Assembly (NCBI RefSeq): GCF_001426405.1 | Contig: NZ_LMEP01000024.1 | Coordinates: 394,039-458,038 of the forward strand | Direction: 5' to 3' | Source: Streptomyces sp. Root1304 | GTDB taxonomy: Bacteria; Actinomycetota; Actinomycetes; Streptomycetales; Streptomycetaceae | DNA: 64,000 nt | Part shown: positions 1 to 7,355 of the stretch, piece by piece | How positions within the stretch are numbered: the stretch's first letter is position 1 | Layout: each line of letters begins with the position of its first letter | Position numbers and translations under genes: made by a program | Notes under the pieces: model-generated | The model's database searches: none | Told to the model about the DNA's origin: nothing | The model's input: only the letters and a program-made list of their open reading frames with translations

Positions 1-1
1 C

Positions 2-769
2 CCCCACAGCCTTGACGGCGTGGGAGGTGCCCCCATCGCCCTGACCGGCCCGATCGCCAAGTTCCTCACCGAGGAGAACGTCAAGGTCCTGACCGAGCGC
101 CTCGGTCTGGAGCCCGGCCACGCGATCTTCTTCGGCGCGGGCGAGTTCGACGAGGTCTCCAAGATCATGGGCCCGGTCCGGGTCGAGGCCGCCAAGCGTG
201 CCGGCCAGTTCGAGGAGAACGTCTTCCGCTTCGCGTGGATCGTCGACTTCCCGATGTACGAGAAGGACGAGGAGACCGGCAAGATCGACTTCTCGCACAA
301 CCCCTTCTCGATGCCGCAGGGCGGCCTGGAGGCCCTGGAGACCCAGGACCCGCTGGACGTCCTCGGCTGGCAGTACGACATCGTCTGCAACGGCATCGAG
401 CTGTCCTCGGGCGCGATCCGGAACCACGAGCCCGAGATCATGTTCAAGGCCTTCGAGATCGCGGGCTACTCGCGCGAGACGGTCGAGCACGAGTTCGCGG
501 GCATGCTCCGCGCCTTCGAGTACGGCGCCCCGCCGCACGGCGGCATCGCCCCGGGCGTCGACCGCATCGTCATGCTCCTCGCGGACGAGCCCAACATCCG
601 CGAGACGATCGCCTTCCCGCTCAACGGCAACGCCCAGGACCTCCTGATGGGCGCCCCGACGGAACTCGACGAGTCCCGCCTGCGCGAACTGAACATCCAG
701 CTCCGCAAGCCGGTCGAGAAGAAGACGGTCGACATCACGGACGCGGTCCACCCGGACGCGGCACGCTAG
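2..769 (+). CDS. aspS: Aspartyl-tRNA synthetase, C-terminal part (5' truncated by window edge)
   Basis: This is the last 255 codons of a class II aspartyl-tRNA synthetase, which charges tRNA-Asp in the cytoplasm. The reading frame is open to the left edge, so the true start lies outside the window. Visible family features are the insertion-domain end (GVGGAPIA), the motif 2/3 region with FSHNPFSMP, the WQYDIVCNGIELSSGAIRNH segment and the class II motif 3 GGIAPGVDRIVMLL, followed by FPLNGNAQDLLMGAP. The ending is the usual length for the actinobacterial enzyme. It is followed directly by a strong hairpin terminator. Identification is secure; discriminating versus non-discriminating specificity cannot be judged from this part. 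Confidence 0.97.
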   Translation, partial: PHSLDGVGGAPIALTGPIAKFLTEENVKVLTERLGLEPGHAIFFGAGEFDEVSKIMGPVRVEAAKRAGQFEENVFRFAWIVDFPMYEKDEETGKIDFSHNPFSMPQGGLEALETQDPLDVLGWQYDIVCNGIELSSGAIRNHEPEIMFKAFEIAGYSRETVEHEFAGMLRAFEYGAPPHGGIAPGVDRIVMLLADEPNIRETIAFPLNGNAQDLLMGAPTELDESRLRELNIQLRKPVEKKTVDITDAVHPDAAR

Positions 770-783
770 TCGGCAGGACGCAG

Positions 784-819
784 GAAGGGCCCGGAATCCA
801 CTCGGATTCCGGGCCCTTC
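784..819 (+). terminator. Intrinsic terminator after aspS
   Basis: A perfect 16-bp stem (784-799 with 804-819) closes on a 4-nt ACTC loop, 14 nt after the aspS stop codon. No U-tract follows, as is common in Streptomyces. Confidence 0.85.
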
Positions 820-825
820 GCGCTG

Positions 826-1366
826 GACCAGGGCGCCGCGCACCGGCGTCGGCTGGGCACCCGCTGGCGGCGCCTGCCCGCCCCACGTCAGGCCCTTCTG
901 GTCCTCGCGCACTTGCGCTGCGGTGACACCTGCACCCGGCTGCTGCGGCGTTCGGCATCGGCCTGGCCACGGTCTACCGCTACATCCGCGAGGCCGTGGA
1001 CTTCTGGCCCCGCGGCCCCACGCTCCGTCAGGCCATGGAGCGGGCGGAGGCCAAGGCACACGTGATTCTGGACGGCACCCTCCTGCCCATCGGCCGGATC
1101 GCCGGCGCCCGGCCGTTCTATTCCGGCAAGCACAAGAAGCACGGCATGAACGCCCAAGTCCTGGCCGACCCGTTCGGTCGGCTGCTGTGGGCGTCGGCCG
1201 CCCTGCCCGGCGCCGTGCACGCCTCATGGCCGCCCGTACCCACGGCATCATCGACGCCCTGGCCACCCTGAAGACTTGGCGCCTCCTGCGCAAACTTTGC
1301 TGCAGCACCACCCGCATCACCCACCTCGTGCAGGCAGTCCTCACCCTTCATCTCGAACCAGCCTGA
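826..1366 (+). pseudogene. Decayed IS5-type (DDE_Tnp_4) transposase
   Basis: Three reading frames together spell a transposase of the IS5/DDE_Tnp_4 kind common in Streptomyces. One frame gives the helix-turn-helix part up to about 945 (LLVLAHLRCGDT). The next frame from 951 gives FGIGLATVYRYIREAVD, then LDGTLLPIGRI with the first catalytic Asp, then FYSGKHKKHGMN and DPFGRLLWAS. After VHA at about 1220 a third frame resumes as HGIIDALA, then jumps to TLKTWRLLRKL and ends at 1366. The segment that should carry the second and third catalytic acids is missing between 1260 and 1272. At least two frameshifts and one deletion make it non-functional. No terminal inverted repeats were recognised. Confidence 0.8.
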
Positions 1367-1388
1367 AGCGGGAAGTGGCCCCGCAAGC

Positions 1389-1979
1389 GTGTGGGACGAC
1401 GAATATCGCAGGACAACCCGAAGGACCACGCTGAACAATGCCCAGGTGGACTTCGTGATCGACACCCCCCGAGTGGAGGACGCCCCAGCCCTTGCCCACA
1501 CCCTCCTGGCGGCCTGGCTACTGACCTACCCCAACCAGGACGCAGGGATCGACGAGGCATGGATCCGGGCGCAGCGCGGCGACGTGGTCACCGAAGAGGG
1601 CATCGCTCAGTGGCGGGAGTTCATCGAGGAGGCTGAGCGCCGGCCCGCACATCTCTTTTGCCGTGTCGTGCGCCAGGGGGACGAGATCATCGGCTTCCTG
1701 TGTGGGCGCCGCGACGAAGCGGTAAGTCTCGGACCGATGTACCTGCTGCCCCAGGCGCAAGGCCGAAGCATCGGACGCAACTTGATGACGGCATTCCTCA
1801 CCTGGGCCAACGACGCACCCATCCGCCTGTGGGTTACTGCCTACAACGAGCGGGCCATCAACTTCTACCAGCACTACGGGTTCGAAGACACCGGCGAGCG
1901 GCACCTGTGGCGACACAAGCTGCCGAACCTCCGCATGGCCCGGACCTGCCCGCCGGAACAACGAGAAGACCAGCCCTGA
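1389..1979 (+). CDS. GNAT family N-acetyltransferase
   Basis: The protein (up to 196 residues) has the GNAT fold signature: a central strand followed by LGPMYLLPQAQGRSIGRNLM, which fits the acetyl-CoA pyrophosphate-binding motif (Q/R-x-x-G-x-G/A), and the C-terminal AYNERAINFYQHYGF motif. The acceptor substrate cannot be predicted. The start is uncertain: GTG 1389 is the longest choice, while GTG 1446 begins where the conserved domain begins; neither has a convincing ribosome site. The gene sits immediately after the transposase remnant, so it may have arrived with, or had its promoter altered by, that element. Confidence 0.75.
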   Translation: MWDDEYRRTTRRTTLNNAQVDFVIDTPRVEDAPALAHTLLAAWLLTYPNQDAGIDEAWIRAQRGDVVTEEGIAQWREFIEEAERRPAHLFCRVVRQGDEIIGFLCGRRDEAVSLGPMYLLPQAQGRSIGRNLMTAFLTWANDAPIRLWVTAYNERAINFYQHYGFEDTGERHLWRHKLPNLRMARTCPPEQREDQP

Positions 1980-2127
1980 TCGGCTTCACTCCGGTCTGGC
2001 TGTGTCTGCCGGCGGATGGCCGTCGGGCCGGTGCGAACCCCGCTGGTGGGGCGGGACTTGGGCCGCCGGGCCCGGAGCCTCCGCCCCCGTGGCATCGCGT
2101 GCGGTTCGGGACGTCTTTGTCAGGTTG

Positions 2128-2145
2128 CCGGGGGGCGTGCCCCGG
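2128..2145 (-). terminator. Possible terminator of the HTH/zinc-ribbon gene
   Basis: A short GC-only hairpin (CCGGGG, six-base loop, CCCCGG) lies just downstream of the reverse-strand stop codon at 2149. It is weak by length and is called mainly from position. Confidence 0.4.
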
Positions 2146-2148
2146 GGG

Positions 2149-3018
2149 TCAGCGGCGCCCCGCTCGGCAGGCTTCGCACTCGCCCGGTTCCGGGGCGCGG
2201 TAGGCGCGGTCGCAGGTGTCGCAGTTCTGGAGGGGGTGCCTCGTCCTCGGCTCCTGCGGGCGGAACGGCGGCAGGGGCGGGAGTTGGGCGTCCAGGCGGT
2301 GGGCCAGCAGGGCTGCCGGGCGGCGGAGGGGTTCGCGCGGGAGGTCGAAGGTCAGGACGCGGCGTACGGCGTCCGGAGTGAGCTCGCGTTCCAGCCAGCT
2401 GGCGACGCCGGGGGCGAGGTGCTCGGCCTCCGTGGCGGAGAGGTGCAGGCGGGGGTCCTCGCGGCGCAGGCCGGACAGGACGTCGAGGGCGGTGACGAGG
2501 AGGTCCGGCGTCGGGTACACGGGCTGCGGCACGGCGGGCAGAGCCTTGCGCTTCGGCGGCTCCGAGTCACGGACCGGCGGAATCGCCCGGCGGCCCAGAG
2601 GCCTCGGCCGGCTCTCCGGGGCCGCGTCGCCCGTCCGTCCCGGCCGGTTGCAGGAGACGGTACGGGTGACCATCCGCCCGCTCCCGGTGCGCTCACGCGT
2701 CCGGCGCAGGTAACCGTGGGTCTCCAGCTCGCGCAGCGCGGCGGCGATCCGCGTCGTGCCCTCGGGGAAGCGCTGCGCGAGGGCCTTGATGCCGACGGGA
2801 GCGCCGTTGGGCAACGACTGGATGTGCACGGCCAGTCCGATCGCCAGCAGCGACAACTCGGCGTGCTGGGCGAGGTGGTTGCCGATCACCGTGAAGCGGG
2901 TCGTGTGCCGGACGTTGTCGTGGACGACGCCTGCGGGGCGCTTGTGCGCGTGCGGGTGGTCTTCCGCGTCATTACGGGACGGGGCGGAGGTGCGCGCGCT
3001 AGTGTCGGAGGTACCCAT
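2149..3018 (-). CDS. Winged helix-turn-helix protein with C-terminal zinc ribbon
   Basis: The 289-residue protein has a winged-helix DNA-binding region at about residues 45-120 (FTVIGNHLAQHAELSLLAIGLAVHIQSL, then ALAQRFPEGTTRIAAALRELETHGYLRR), a proline-rich linker, and a C-terminal CDTC...CEAC pair of CxxC knuckles at about 265-285 that looks like a small zinc ribbon. Related proteins occur as several paralogues per Streptomyces genome and are annotated only as HTH proteins; the target genes are not known to me. ATG 3018 is preceded by a long leader containing a hairpin (3046-3087) and a palindrome (3144-3164), which could be its own operator. Role as a transcription regulator is inferred from the HTH. 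Confidence 0.75.
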   Translation of the reverse strand: MGTSDTSARTSAPSRNDAEDHPHAHKRPAGVVHDNVRHTTRFTVIGNHLAQHAELSLLAIGLAVHIQSLPNGAPVGIKALAQRFPEGTTRIAAALRELETHGYLRRTRERTGSGRMVTRTVSCNRPGRTGDAAPESRPRPLGRRAIPPVRDSEPPKRKALPAVPQPVYPTPDLLVTALDVLSGLRREDPRLHLSATEAEHLAPGVASWLERELTPDAVRRVLTFDLPREPLRRPAALLAHRLDAQLPPLPPFRPQEPRTRHPLQNCDTCDRAYRAPEPGECEACRAGRR

Positions 3019-3045
3019 GGGGGAAGTTGTTGCCTTCCTCGGTGG

Positions 3046-3087
3046 TCAGGCCCTCGCCAATGGGATGGCGTTCCCGGCGAGGGCTGA
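3046..3087 (-). promoter_or_regulatory. Leader hairpin upstream of the HTH/zinc-ribbon gene
   Basis: On the reverse strand the arms 3087-3076 and 3058-3046 pair over 12 bp around the core GCCCTCGCC/GGCGAGGGC with a 17-nt loop. The hairpin ends 27 nt before the ATG, so it would lie in the mRNA leader if transcription starts upstream. It could be an attenuator or stability element; function is inferred only from position. Confidence 0.45.
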
Positions 3088-3143
3088 CTCATGTCTGGCG
3101 GCATATGCCGATCGAGCTGAGCGTAAAGCAGGCAACCCCACCC

Positions 3144-3164
3144 GAATCCAACTCAGTTGGGTTC
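3144..3164. promoter_or_regulatory. Palindromic candidate operator
   Basis: The core CCAACT-C-AGTTGG is a perfect 6+1+6 palindrome and extends to 10 bases a side with one mismatched pair. It sits inside a second, wider inverted repeat (3134-3143 and 3204-3213). Its position between divergent genes, one encoding an HTH protein, suggests an operator. Confidence 0.45.
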
Positions 3165-3428
3165 TTTCACCCGCATGAGTGACTGCCCGCCGTGGGGCGG
3201 GAGGGGTGGGGTTCGGTGGTGGTTCTTTCTCTCAGGTCATTGCTTGGAAAGACCGCCCGAATCACCGGATCCCGCACCCCTGAACTTCGGCGCCCGTGTC
3301 GTATCCGCTGGTCAGGGGCTCGGCAGAAAAAATCTCCCCGCAGCCGTCACACATCCCCTCCCCGCTCCGTCAGTGCGGTGTCCGGCTCGGTCGAGGCGGA
3401 TACGGGAGAGGCTTGAGGAGCCGTTGCG

Positions 3429-3794
3429 ATGTTCACCGAGATGTCCACCGAGATGTCCACCACCGCCGTCGTCGTCACCGCCGTCGCCGCGTTCATGGCC
3501 GGGTTCTCCGCCGCGGCGATCTTCTTCCGGGCCGCGTTCGTCGTCGAGCCCCTCGCCCAGTACGGCGTGCCCGAGTCGTGGTGGAACCTGCTCGGGGCCG
3601 CCAAGGCCGCCGGGGCCCTCGGGCTGATCGTCGGGTTCTACGTGCCCGTCATCGGGACCCTCGCCGCCATCGGGCTCATCCTGTACTTCGCCGGGGCCGT
3701 GATCACCATCCTCCGCGCCCGCTCGTACGGCCACGTGCCCTTCCCGCTGGTCTACATGGCGCCCGCCGTCGCCGCCCTCGCGCTGACCTGGTGA
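3429..3794 (+). CDS. DoxX family membrane protein
   Basis: This 121-residue protein has four predicted membrane segments: residues about 12-32, 52-72, 75-95 and 102-120. The GVPESWWNLLGAAKAAGALGLIVGFYVPVIGTLAAIGLILYFAGAV stretch is typical of DoxX/DoxD-like proteins. Some DoxX members are subunits of quinone oxidoreductases or take part in redox homeostasis, but most are uncharacterised. ATG 3429 follows a GAGGAG ribosome site by 8 nt. A second ATG in frame (MSTEMSTT) is possible but less well placed. It converges on metG with a shared hairpin between. A second DoxX gene lies at 39521. Confidence 0.85.
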   Translation: MFTEMSTEMSTTAVVVTAVAAFMAGFSAAAIFFRAAFVVEPLAQYGVPESWWNLLGAAKAAGALGLIVGFYVPVIGTLAAIGLILYFAGAVITILRARSYGHVPFPLVYMAPAVAALALTW

Positions 3795-3805
3795 CGGGTA
3801 CGCGA

Positions 3806-3843
3806 AAGGCCGCCACCCCCGGAGTGCCCGGGGTGGCGGCCTT
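3806..3843. terminator. Bidirectional terminator between doxX-like gene and metG
   Basis: A 14-bp perfect stem (3806-3819 with 3830-3843) begins AAGGCCGCC on the left arm and ends GGCGGCCTT on the right. It lies between two convergent stop codons (3794 and 3864). Confidence 0.85.
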
Positions 3844-3863
3844 CGTCGTACGACCTGCGTACG

Positions 3864-5468
3864 TCAGTCCTTCTTCTCCTCCAGGCGCGGGAACAGCACC
3901 GCGCCCTTCGTCACCGTCGCGCCGGCCGGGAGTTGGCCCCACGTCGCCGACGACTGGACCGGCTGGGCCGCCAGGGCGCCCAGGGACGGCTCGGCGCCCA
4001 GGGACTCCCAGAGGGCCTGCGAGGTCTCCGGCATGATCGGGTTCAGCAGGACCGCGACCGCGCGGAGCGACTCGGCGGCCGTGTAGAGGATCGTCGCCAG
4101 GCGGGCCTTGCCCTCCGGGGACTCGTCCTTGGCCACCTTCCACGGCTCCTGCTCCGTGATGTAGCCGTTGACCTGCTTCACGAAGTCGAAGATCGCCAGG
4201 ATGCCGGCCTGGAAGTCCAGCTCCTCGCCGATCTTCGCGTCGGCCGTCGCGACGGCCTTGGCCAGGCCGTCCTGGATCGCCTTCTCCGCGTCGCCGTCGG
4301 CCGCCGAGGCCGGCAGTTCGCCGCCGAAGTACTTGCCGACCATGGCCGCCACGCGCGAGGCGAGGTTGCCGTAGTCGTTCGCCAGCTCGGACGTGTAGCG
4401 GGCGGAGAAGTCCTCCCACGAGAACGAACCGTCCTGGCCGAAGGCGATGGCCCGCAAGAAGTACCAGCGGTACGCGTCCACGCCGAAGTGCGAGGTCAGG
4501 TCCTGCGGCTTGATGCCGGTCAGGTTCGACTTCGACATCTTCTCGCCGCCGACCATCAGCCAGCCGTTGGCCGCGACCCGGCCGGGGATCGGCAGGCCCT
4601 GCGCCATCAGCATCGCCGGCCAGATCACCGCGTGGAACCGCAGGATGTCCTTGCCGATGAGGTGCACGTCCGCCGGGAAGGTCGCGTCGAACTTCTCCGG
4701 GTTCTCGTTGTAGCCGACGGCCGTCGCGTAGTTCAGCAGCGCGTCGATCCACACGTAGATGACGTGCTTCTCGTCCCACGGCACCGGGATGCCCCAGTCG
4801 AAGGTCGAGCGGGAGATCGAGAGGTCCTCAAGGCCCTGCTTGACGAAGTTCACGACCTCGTTGCGGGCCGACTCCGGCTGGATGAAGCCCGGGTTCGCCT
4901 CGTAGAACTCCAGCAGCTTCGGGCCGTACGTGCTCAGCTTGAAGAAGTAGTTCTCCTCCTTGAGGATCTCCACCGGCCTCTTGTGGACGGCGCACAGCTT
5001 CGTGCCGTCCTCCGCCTCGATGAGGTCGCCGGGGAGCTTGAACTCCTCACAGCCCACGCAGTACGGGCCCTCGTAGCCGCCCTTGTAGATCTCGTCCTTG
5101 TCGTACAGGTCCTGCACGAACTCCTGGACGCGGTCCGTGTGGCGCTTCTGCGTCGTACGGATGAAGTCGTCGTTCGCGATGTTCAGGTGCTCCCAGAGGG
5201 GCTTCCACGCCTCTTCCACGAGCTTGTCGCACCAGGCCTGGGGCGTGACGTCGTTCGCCTCGGCCGTACGCATGATCTTCTGACCGTGCTCGTCCGTGCC
5301 GGTGAGGTACCACACCTTCTCGCCGCGCTGACGGTGCCAGCGCGTGAGCACGTCGCCTGCGACGGTCGTGTAGGCGTGGCCCAGGTGAGGAGCGTCGTTG
5401 ACGTAGTAAATGGGGGTCGTGACGTAGAACGCCTTCGCCCCCTGCTTCTCGGATCCAGTGGCCGCCAT
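3864..5468 (-). CDS. metG: Methionyl-tRNA synthetase
   Basis: The 534-residue class I synthetase charges tRNA-Met. The Rossmann catalytic core shows the HIGH-type signature HLGHAY near residue 30 and the KMSKS loop (GGEKMSKSNLTG) near residue 300. A knuckle with CVGCEEF and CAVH around residues 135-155 is the metal-binding insert. The helical anticodon-binding domain follows (NDYGNLASRVAAMV onward). No C-terminal tRNA-binding (TRBD) extension is present, matching actinobacterial short forms. ATG 5468 is preferred over the upstream GTG/ATG codons in frame because homologues begin just before AFYVTTPIYYVN. It is divergent from the response regulator gene. Confidence 0.96.
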   Translation of the reverse strand: MAATGSEKQGAKAFYVTTPIYYVNDAPHLGHAYTTVAGDVLTRWHRQRGEKVWYLTGTDEHGQKIMRTAEANDVTPQAWCDKLVEEAWKPLWEHLNIANDDFIRTTQKRHTDRVQEFVQDLYDKDEIYKGGYEGPYCVGCEEFKLPGDLIEAEDGTKLCAVHKRPVEILKEENYFFKLSTYGPKLLEFYEANPGFIQPESARNEVVNFVKQGLEDLSISRSTFDWGIPVPWDEKHVIYVWIDALLNYATAVGYNENPEKFDATFPADVHLIGKDILRFHAVIWPAMLMAQGLPIPGRVAANGWLMVGGEKMSKSNLTGIKPQDLTSHFGVDAYRWYFLRAIAFGQDGSFSWEDFSARYTSELANDYGNLASRVAAMVGKYFGGELPASAADGDAEKAIQDGLAKAVATADAKIGEELDFQAGILAIFDFVKQVNGYITEQEPWKVAKDESPEGKARLATILYTAAESLRAVAVLLNPIMPETSQALWESLGAEPSLGALAAQPVQSSATWGQLPAGATVTKGAVLFPRLEEKKD

Positions 5469-5556
5469 GGTCGAAATCCTAACCGTCGTACGAAGATCCA
5501 CTCACATCGATAAACCCCGGGGCCGGCGGCGGGGACCGGGTGGGGAGGATGGACCC

Positions 5557-6213
5557 ATGCGCGTACTCGTAGCCGAGGACGAGCGGGACCTCGCCGCGCT
5601 CGTCGCCACCGGCCTGCGGCGGGCCGGATTCGCCGTCGACGTCGTCCACGCCGGCGACGACGCCCTGGACGCGGCGGGGCTGTGCCCGTACGACGTCCTC
5701 GTCCTCGACCGCGACCTGCCGCGCGTCCACGGCGACGACGTCGCCCGCCGGCTCGTCGCCGCCGGATCCCGTACGCGGATCCTCATGCTGACCGCCGCCA
5801 CCTCCGTCGAGGACCGGGTCGACGGCCTCGACCTCGGCGCCGACGACTACCTCGGCAAGCCCTTCGAGTTCCCCGAGCTGGTCTCCCGCGTCCGGGCCCT
5901 GCGCCGCCGCTCCGCCCGCCCGCCGCTGCCCCCGCTCCTGGAGCGGTACGGGCTCCGCGTGGACACCGTCCGGCGGACCGCCACCCGCGACGGGCGGGAC
6001 CTCGGCCTCTCCCCTAAGGAGTTCTCCGTCCTCCAGATCCTCCTGGAGGCCGAGGGGGCGCTCGTCTCCGCCGAGACCCTCCTCGACCGCGCCTGGGACG
6101 CCCACACCGACCCCTTCACCGGCGCCGTCCGCGTCTGCATGAGCAAACTGAGGACGAAGGTCGGCGAGCCGGCGCTGATCAGGACCGTGCAGGGCGTGGG
6201 GTACCAGCTGTGA
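5557..6213 (+). CDS. OmpR/PhoB-type response regulator
   Basis: The 218-residue protein has a receiver domain (residues 1-115) with acidic D8/E7, the phospho-acceptor D51 in LVLDRDLP, a switch Thr in LMLTAA and the conserved Lys in YLGKPF. A winged-helix output domain follows (residues 125-218) with SPKEFSVLQILLEAEGALVSAETLLDRAW and the recognition region VRVCMSKLRTKV. It regulates transcription after phosphorylation by the kinase encoded next door; the two genes overlap by GTGA at 6210-6213, so they are translationally coupled. ATG 5557 has a GGGAGGA ribosome site 7 nt upstream. The stimulus is unknown. Confidence 0.93.
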   Translation: MRVLVAEDERDLAALVATGLRRAGFAVDVVHAGDDALDAAGLCPYDVLVLDRDLPRVHGDDVARRLVAAGSRTRILMLTAATSVEDRVDGLDLGADDYLGKPFEFPELVSRVRALRRRSARPPLPPLLERYGLRVDTVRRTATRDGRDLGLSPKEFSVLQILLEAEGALVSAETLLDRAWDAHTDPFTGAVRVCMSKLRTKVGEPALIRTVQGVGYQL

Positions 6214-7355
6214 CGGGCGACCAGGGATATCTGGGCTCCGGGTCCACCATCCGTACGCGGATCGCGCTCGTCTACGGCGGTGTCTTCCTCGTCCTCGGCA
6301 CGGTGCTGCTGCTCGTGGTGAACCTGCTGGTCCTCGCCGGGACGGACGACGAGACCGAGGCGATCGTCGCGCGCGCGAACGGGACGGCGGGCGGAATGAC
6401 AGGCGCGTCGGGGGGCGGGTCGGGGGGCGGTGTCGCCTTCGTCGGGGCGTCCGCGCTCGGCGACGACATCAGCCGGGCCGCCGGCGAGCAGATGCTCATG
6501 TGGTCCGGGCTCGCGCTGCTCGTCATGGCCTGCTGCGCCGTCGTCGTCGGCTGGTGGACCGCCGGGCGGGTGCTGCGGCCCGTCCACGAGATGACCGCCC
6601 GCGCCCGCCGCCTCTCCGAGCGCACCCTGCACGACCGGATCGCCGTCCGCGGGCCCGACGACGAGCTCAAGGAACTCGGCGACACCATCGACGCGCTCCT
6701 CGGCCGCCTGGAGACCGCCTTCGACAGCCAGCGCCGCTTCATCGCCAACGCCTCCCACGAGCTGCGGACCCCGCTCGCCACCCAGCGCGCCGCGATCCAG
6801 GTCGGCCTCGACGAGGACTGCGGCGTACGGCAGGTGCTCCTCGACGCCAACCGCCGCAGCGAACGCCTCATCGACGGGCTGCTGCTCCTCGCCCGCAGCG
6901 AGCGGGGGCTCGCGGAGCGGGACGACGTACGGCTGGGGGAGGTCGTCACGGAGGAGTACGCGGACGCGTGCGTGAGCGACGGCGGCGGGGTCGTCCGGGG
7001 GAGCCGGGTGCTGCTCGGGCAGCTCGTACGGAACCTCGTCGCGAACGCCGTCGCGTACAACGTGCCCGGCGGAACCGTCGACGTACGGGTCGAGGGCGGG
7101 GTGCTGACCGTGGCCAACACCGGGCCGGTCGTCCCCGCCGACCAGGTCGAGGCGCTCTTCGAGCCCTTCCGGCGGGGCGAGGGCCGGGACCGCACGGGGC
7201 CCGGCGCGGGGCTCGGGCTCTCCATCGTGCGGTCGATCGCCGTCGCGCACGGCGGCGGGGTACGGGCCGTGGCGCGCGGCGCGGAGGAGGGCGGCGGGCT
7301 GGCGGTGACGGTGACCCTGCCGGTCACCGCCACCGCGCCCGGTTCCCGCTCCTAG
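6210..7355 (+). CDS. Membrane sensor histidine kinase
   Basis: The 381-residue kinase has a membrane helix at about 12-38, a short glycine-rich extracytoplasmic loop of about 50 residues (GASGGGSGGGVAF), and a second helix at about 95-115. A HAMP linker follows (GRVLRPVHEMTARARRLSERTL). The HisKA helix carries the phosphorylated H183 in NASHELRTPL, and the ATPase domain carries the N box NLVANAVAYN and G-rich GPGAGLGLSIV. It should phosphorylate the preceding regulator. The GTG start overlaps the regulator stop. The small loop makes a membrane or cell-envelope stimulus more likely than a ligand pocket. Its stop TAG and that of the convergent VWA gene share the same CTAG. Confidence 0.93.
   Translation: MTGDQGYLGSGSTIRTRIALVYGGVFLVLGTVLLLVVNLLVLAGTDDETEAIVARANGTAGGMTGASGGGSGGGVAFVGASALGDDISRAAGEQMLMWSGLALLVMACCAVVVGWWTAGRVLRPVHEMTARARRLSERTLHDRIAVRGPDDELKELGDTIDALLGRLETAFDSQRRFIANASHELRTPLATQRAAIQVGLDEDCGVRQVLLDANRRSERLIDGLLLLARSERGLAERDDVRLGEVVTEEYADACVSDGGGVVRGSRVLLGQLVRNLVANAVAYNVPGGTVDVRVEGGVLTVANTGPVVPADQVEALFEPFRRGEGRDRTGPGAGLGLSIVRSIAVAHGGGVRAVARGAEEGGGLAVTVTLPVTATAPGSRS

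Larger units (their letters stand above)
3019..3428. other. 410-bp divergent intergenic region with several inverted repeats
   Basis: No gene is visible here. It separates the reverse HTH gene from the forward DoxX gene. It holds a 12-bp leader hairpin (3046-3058 with 3076-3087, one bulged base), a 10-bp inverted repeat (3134-3143 with 3204-3213) and, inside that repeat, a palindrome at 3144-3164. A GAGGAG ribosome site for the DoxX gene is at 3415-3420. Confidence 0.6.

Noticed and set aside
3192..3416. A forward open frame of 74 codons in the divergent gap before the DoxX gene
   Set aside because: Covers the inverted repeats and has atypical codon use; no resemblance to known proteins.
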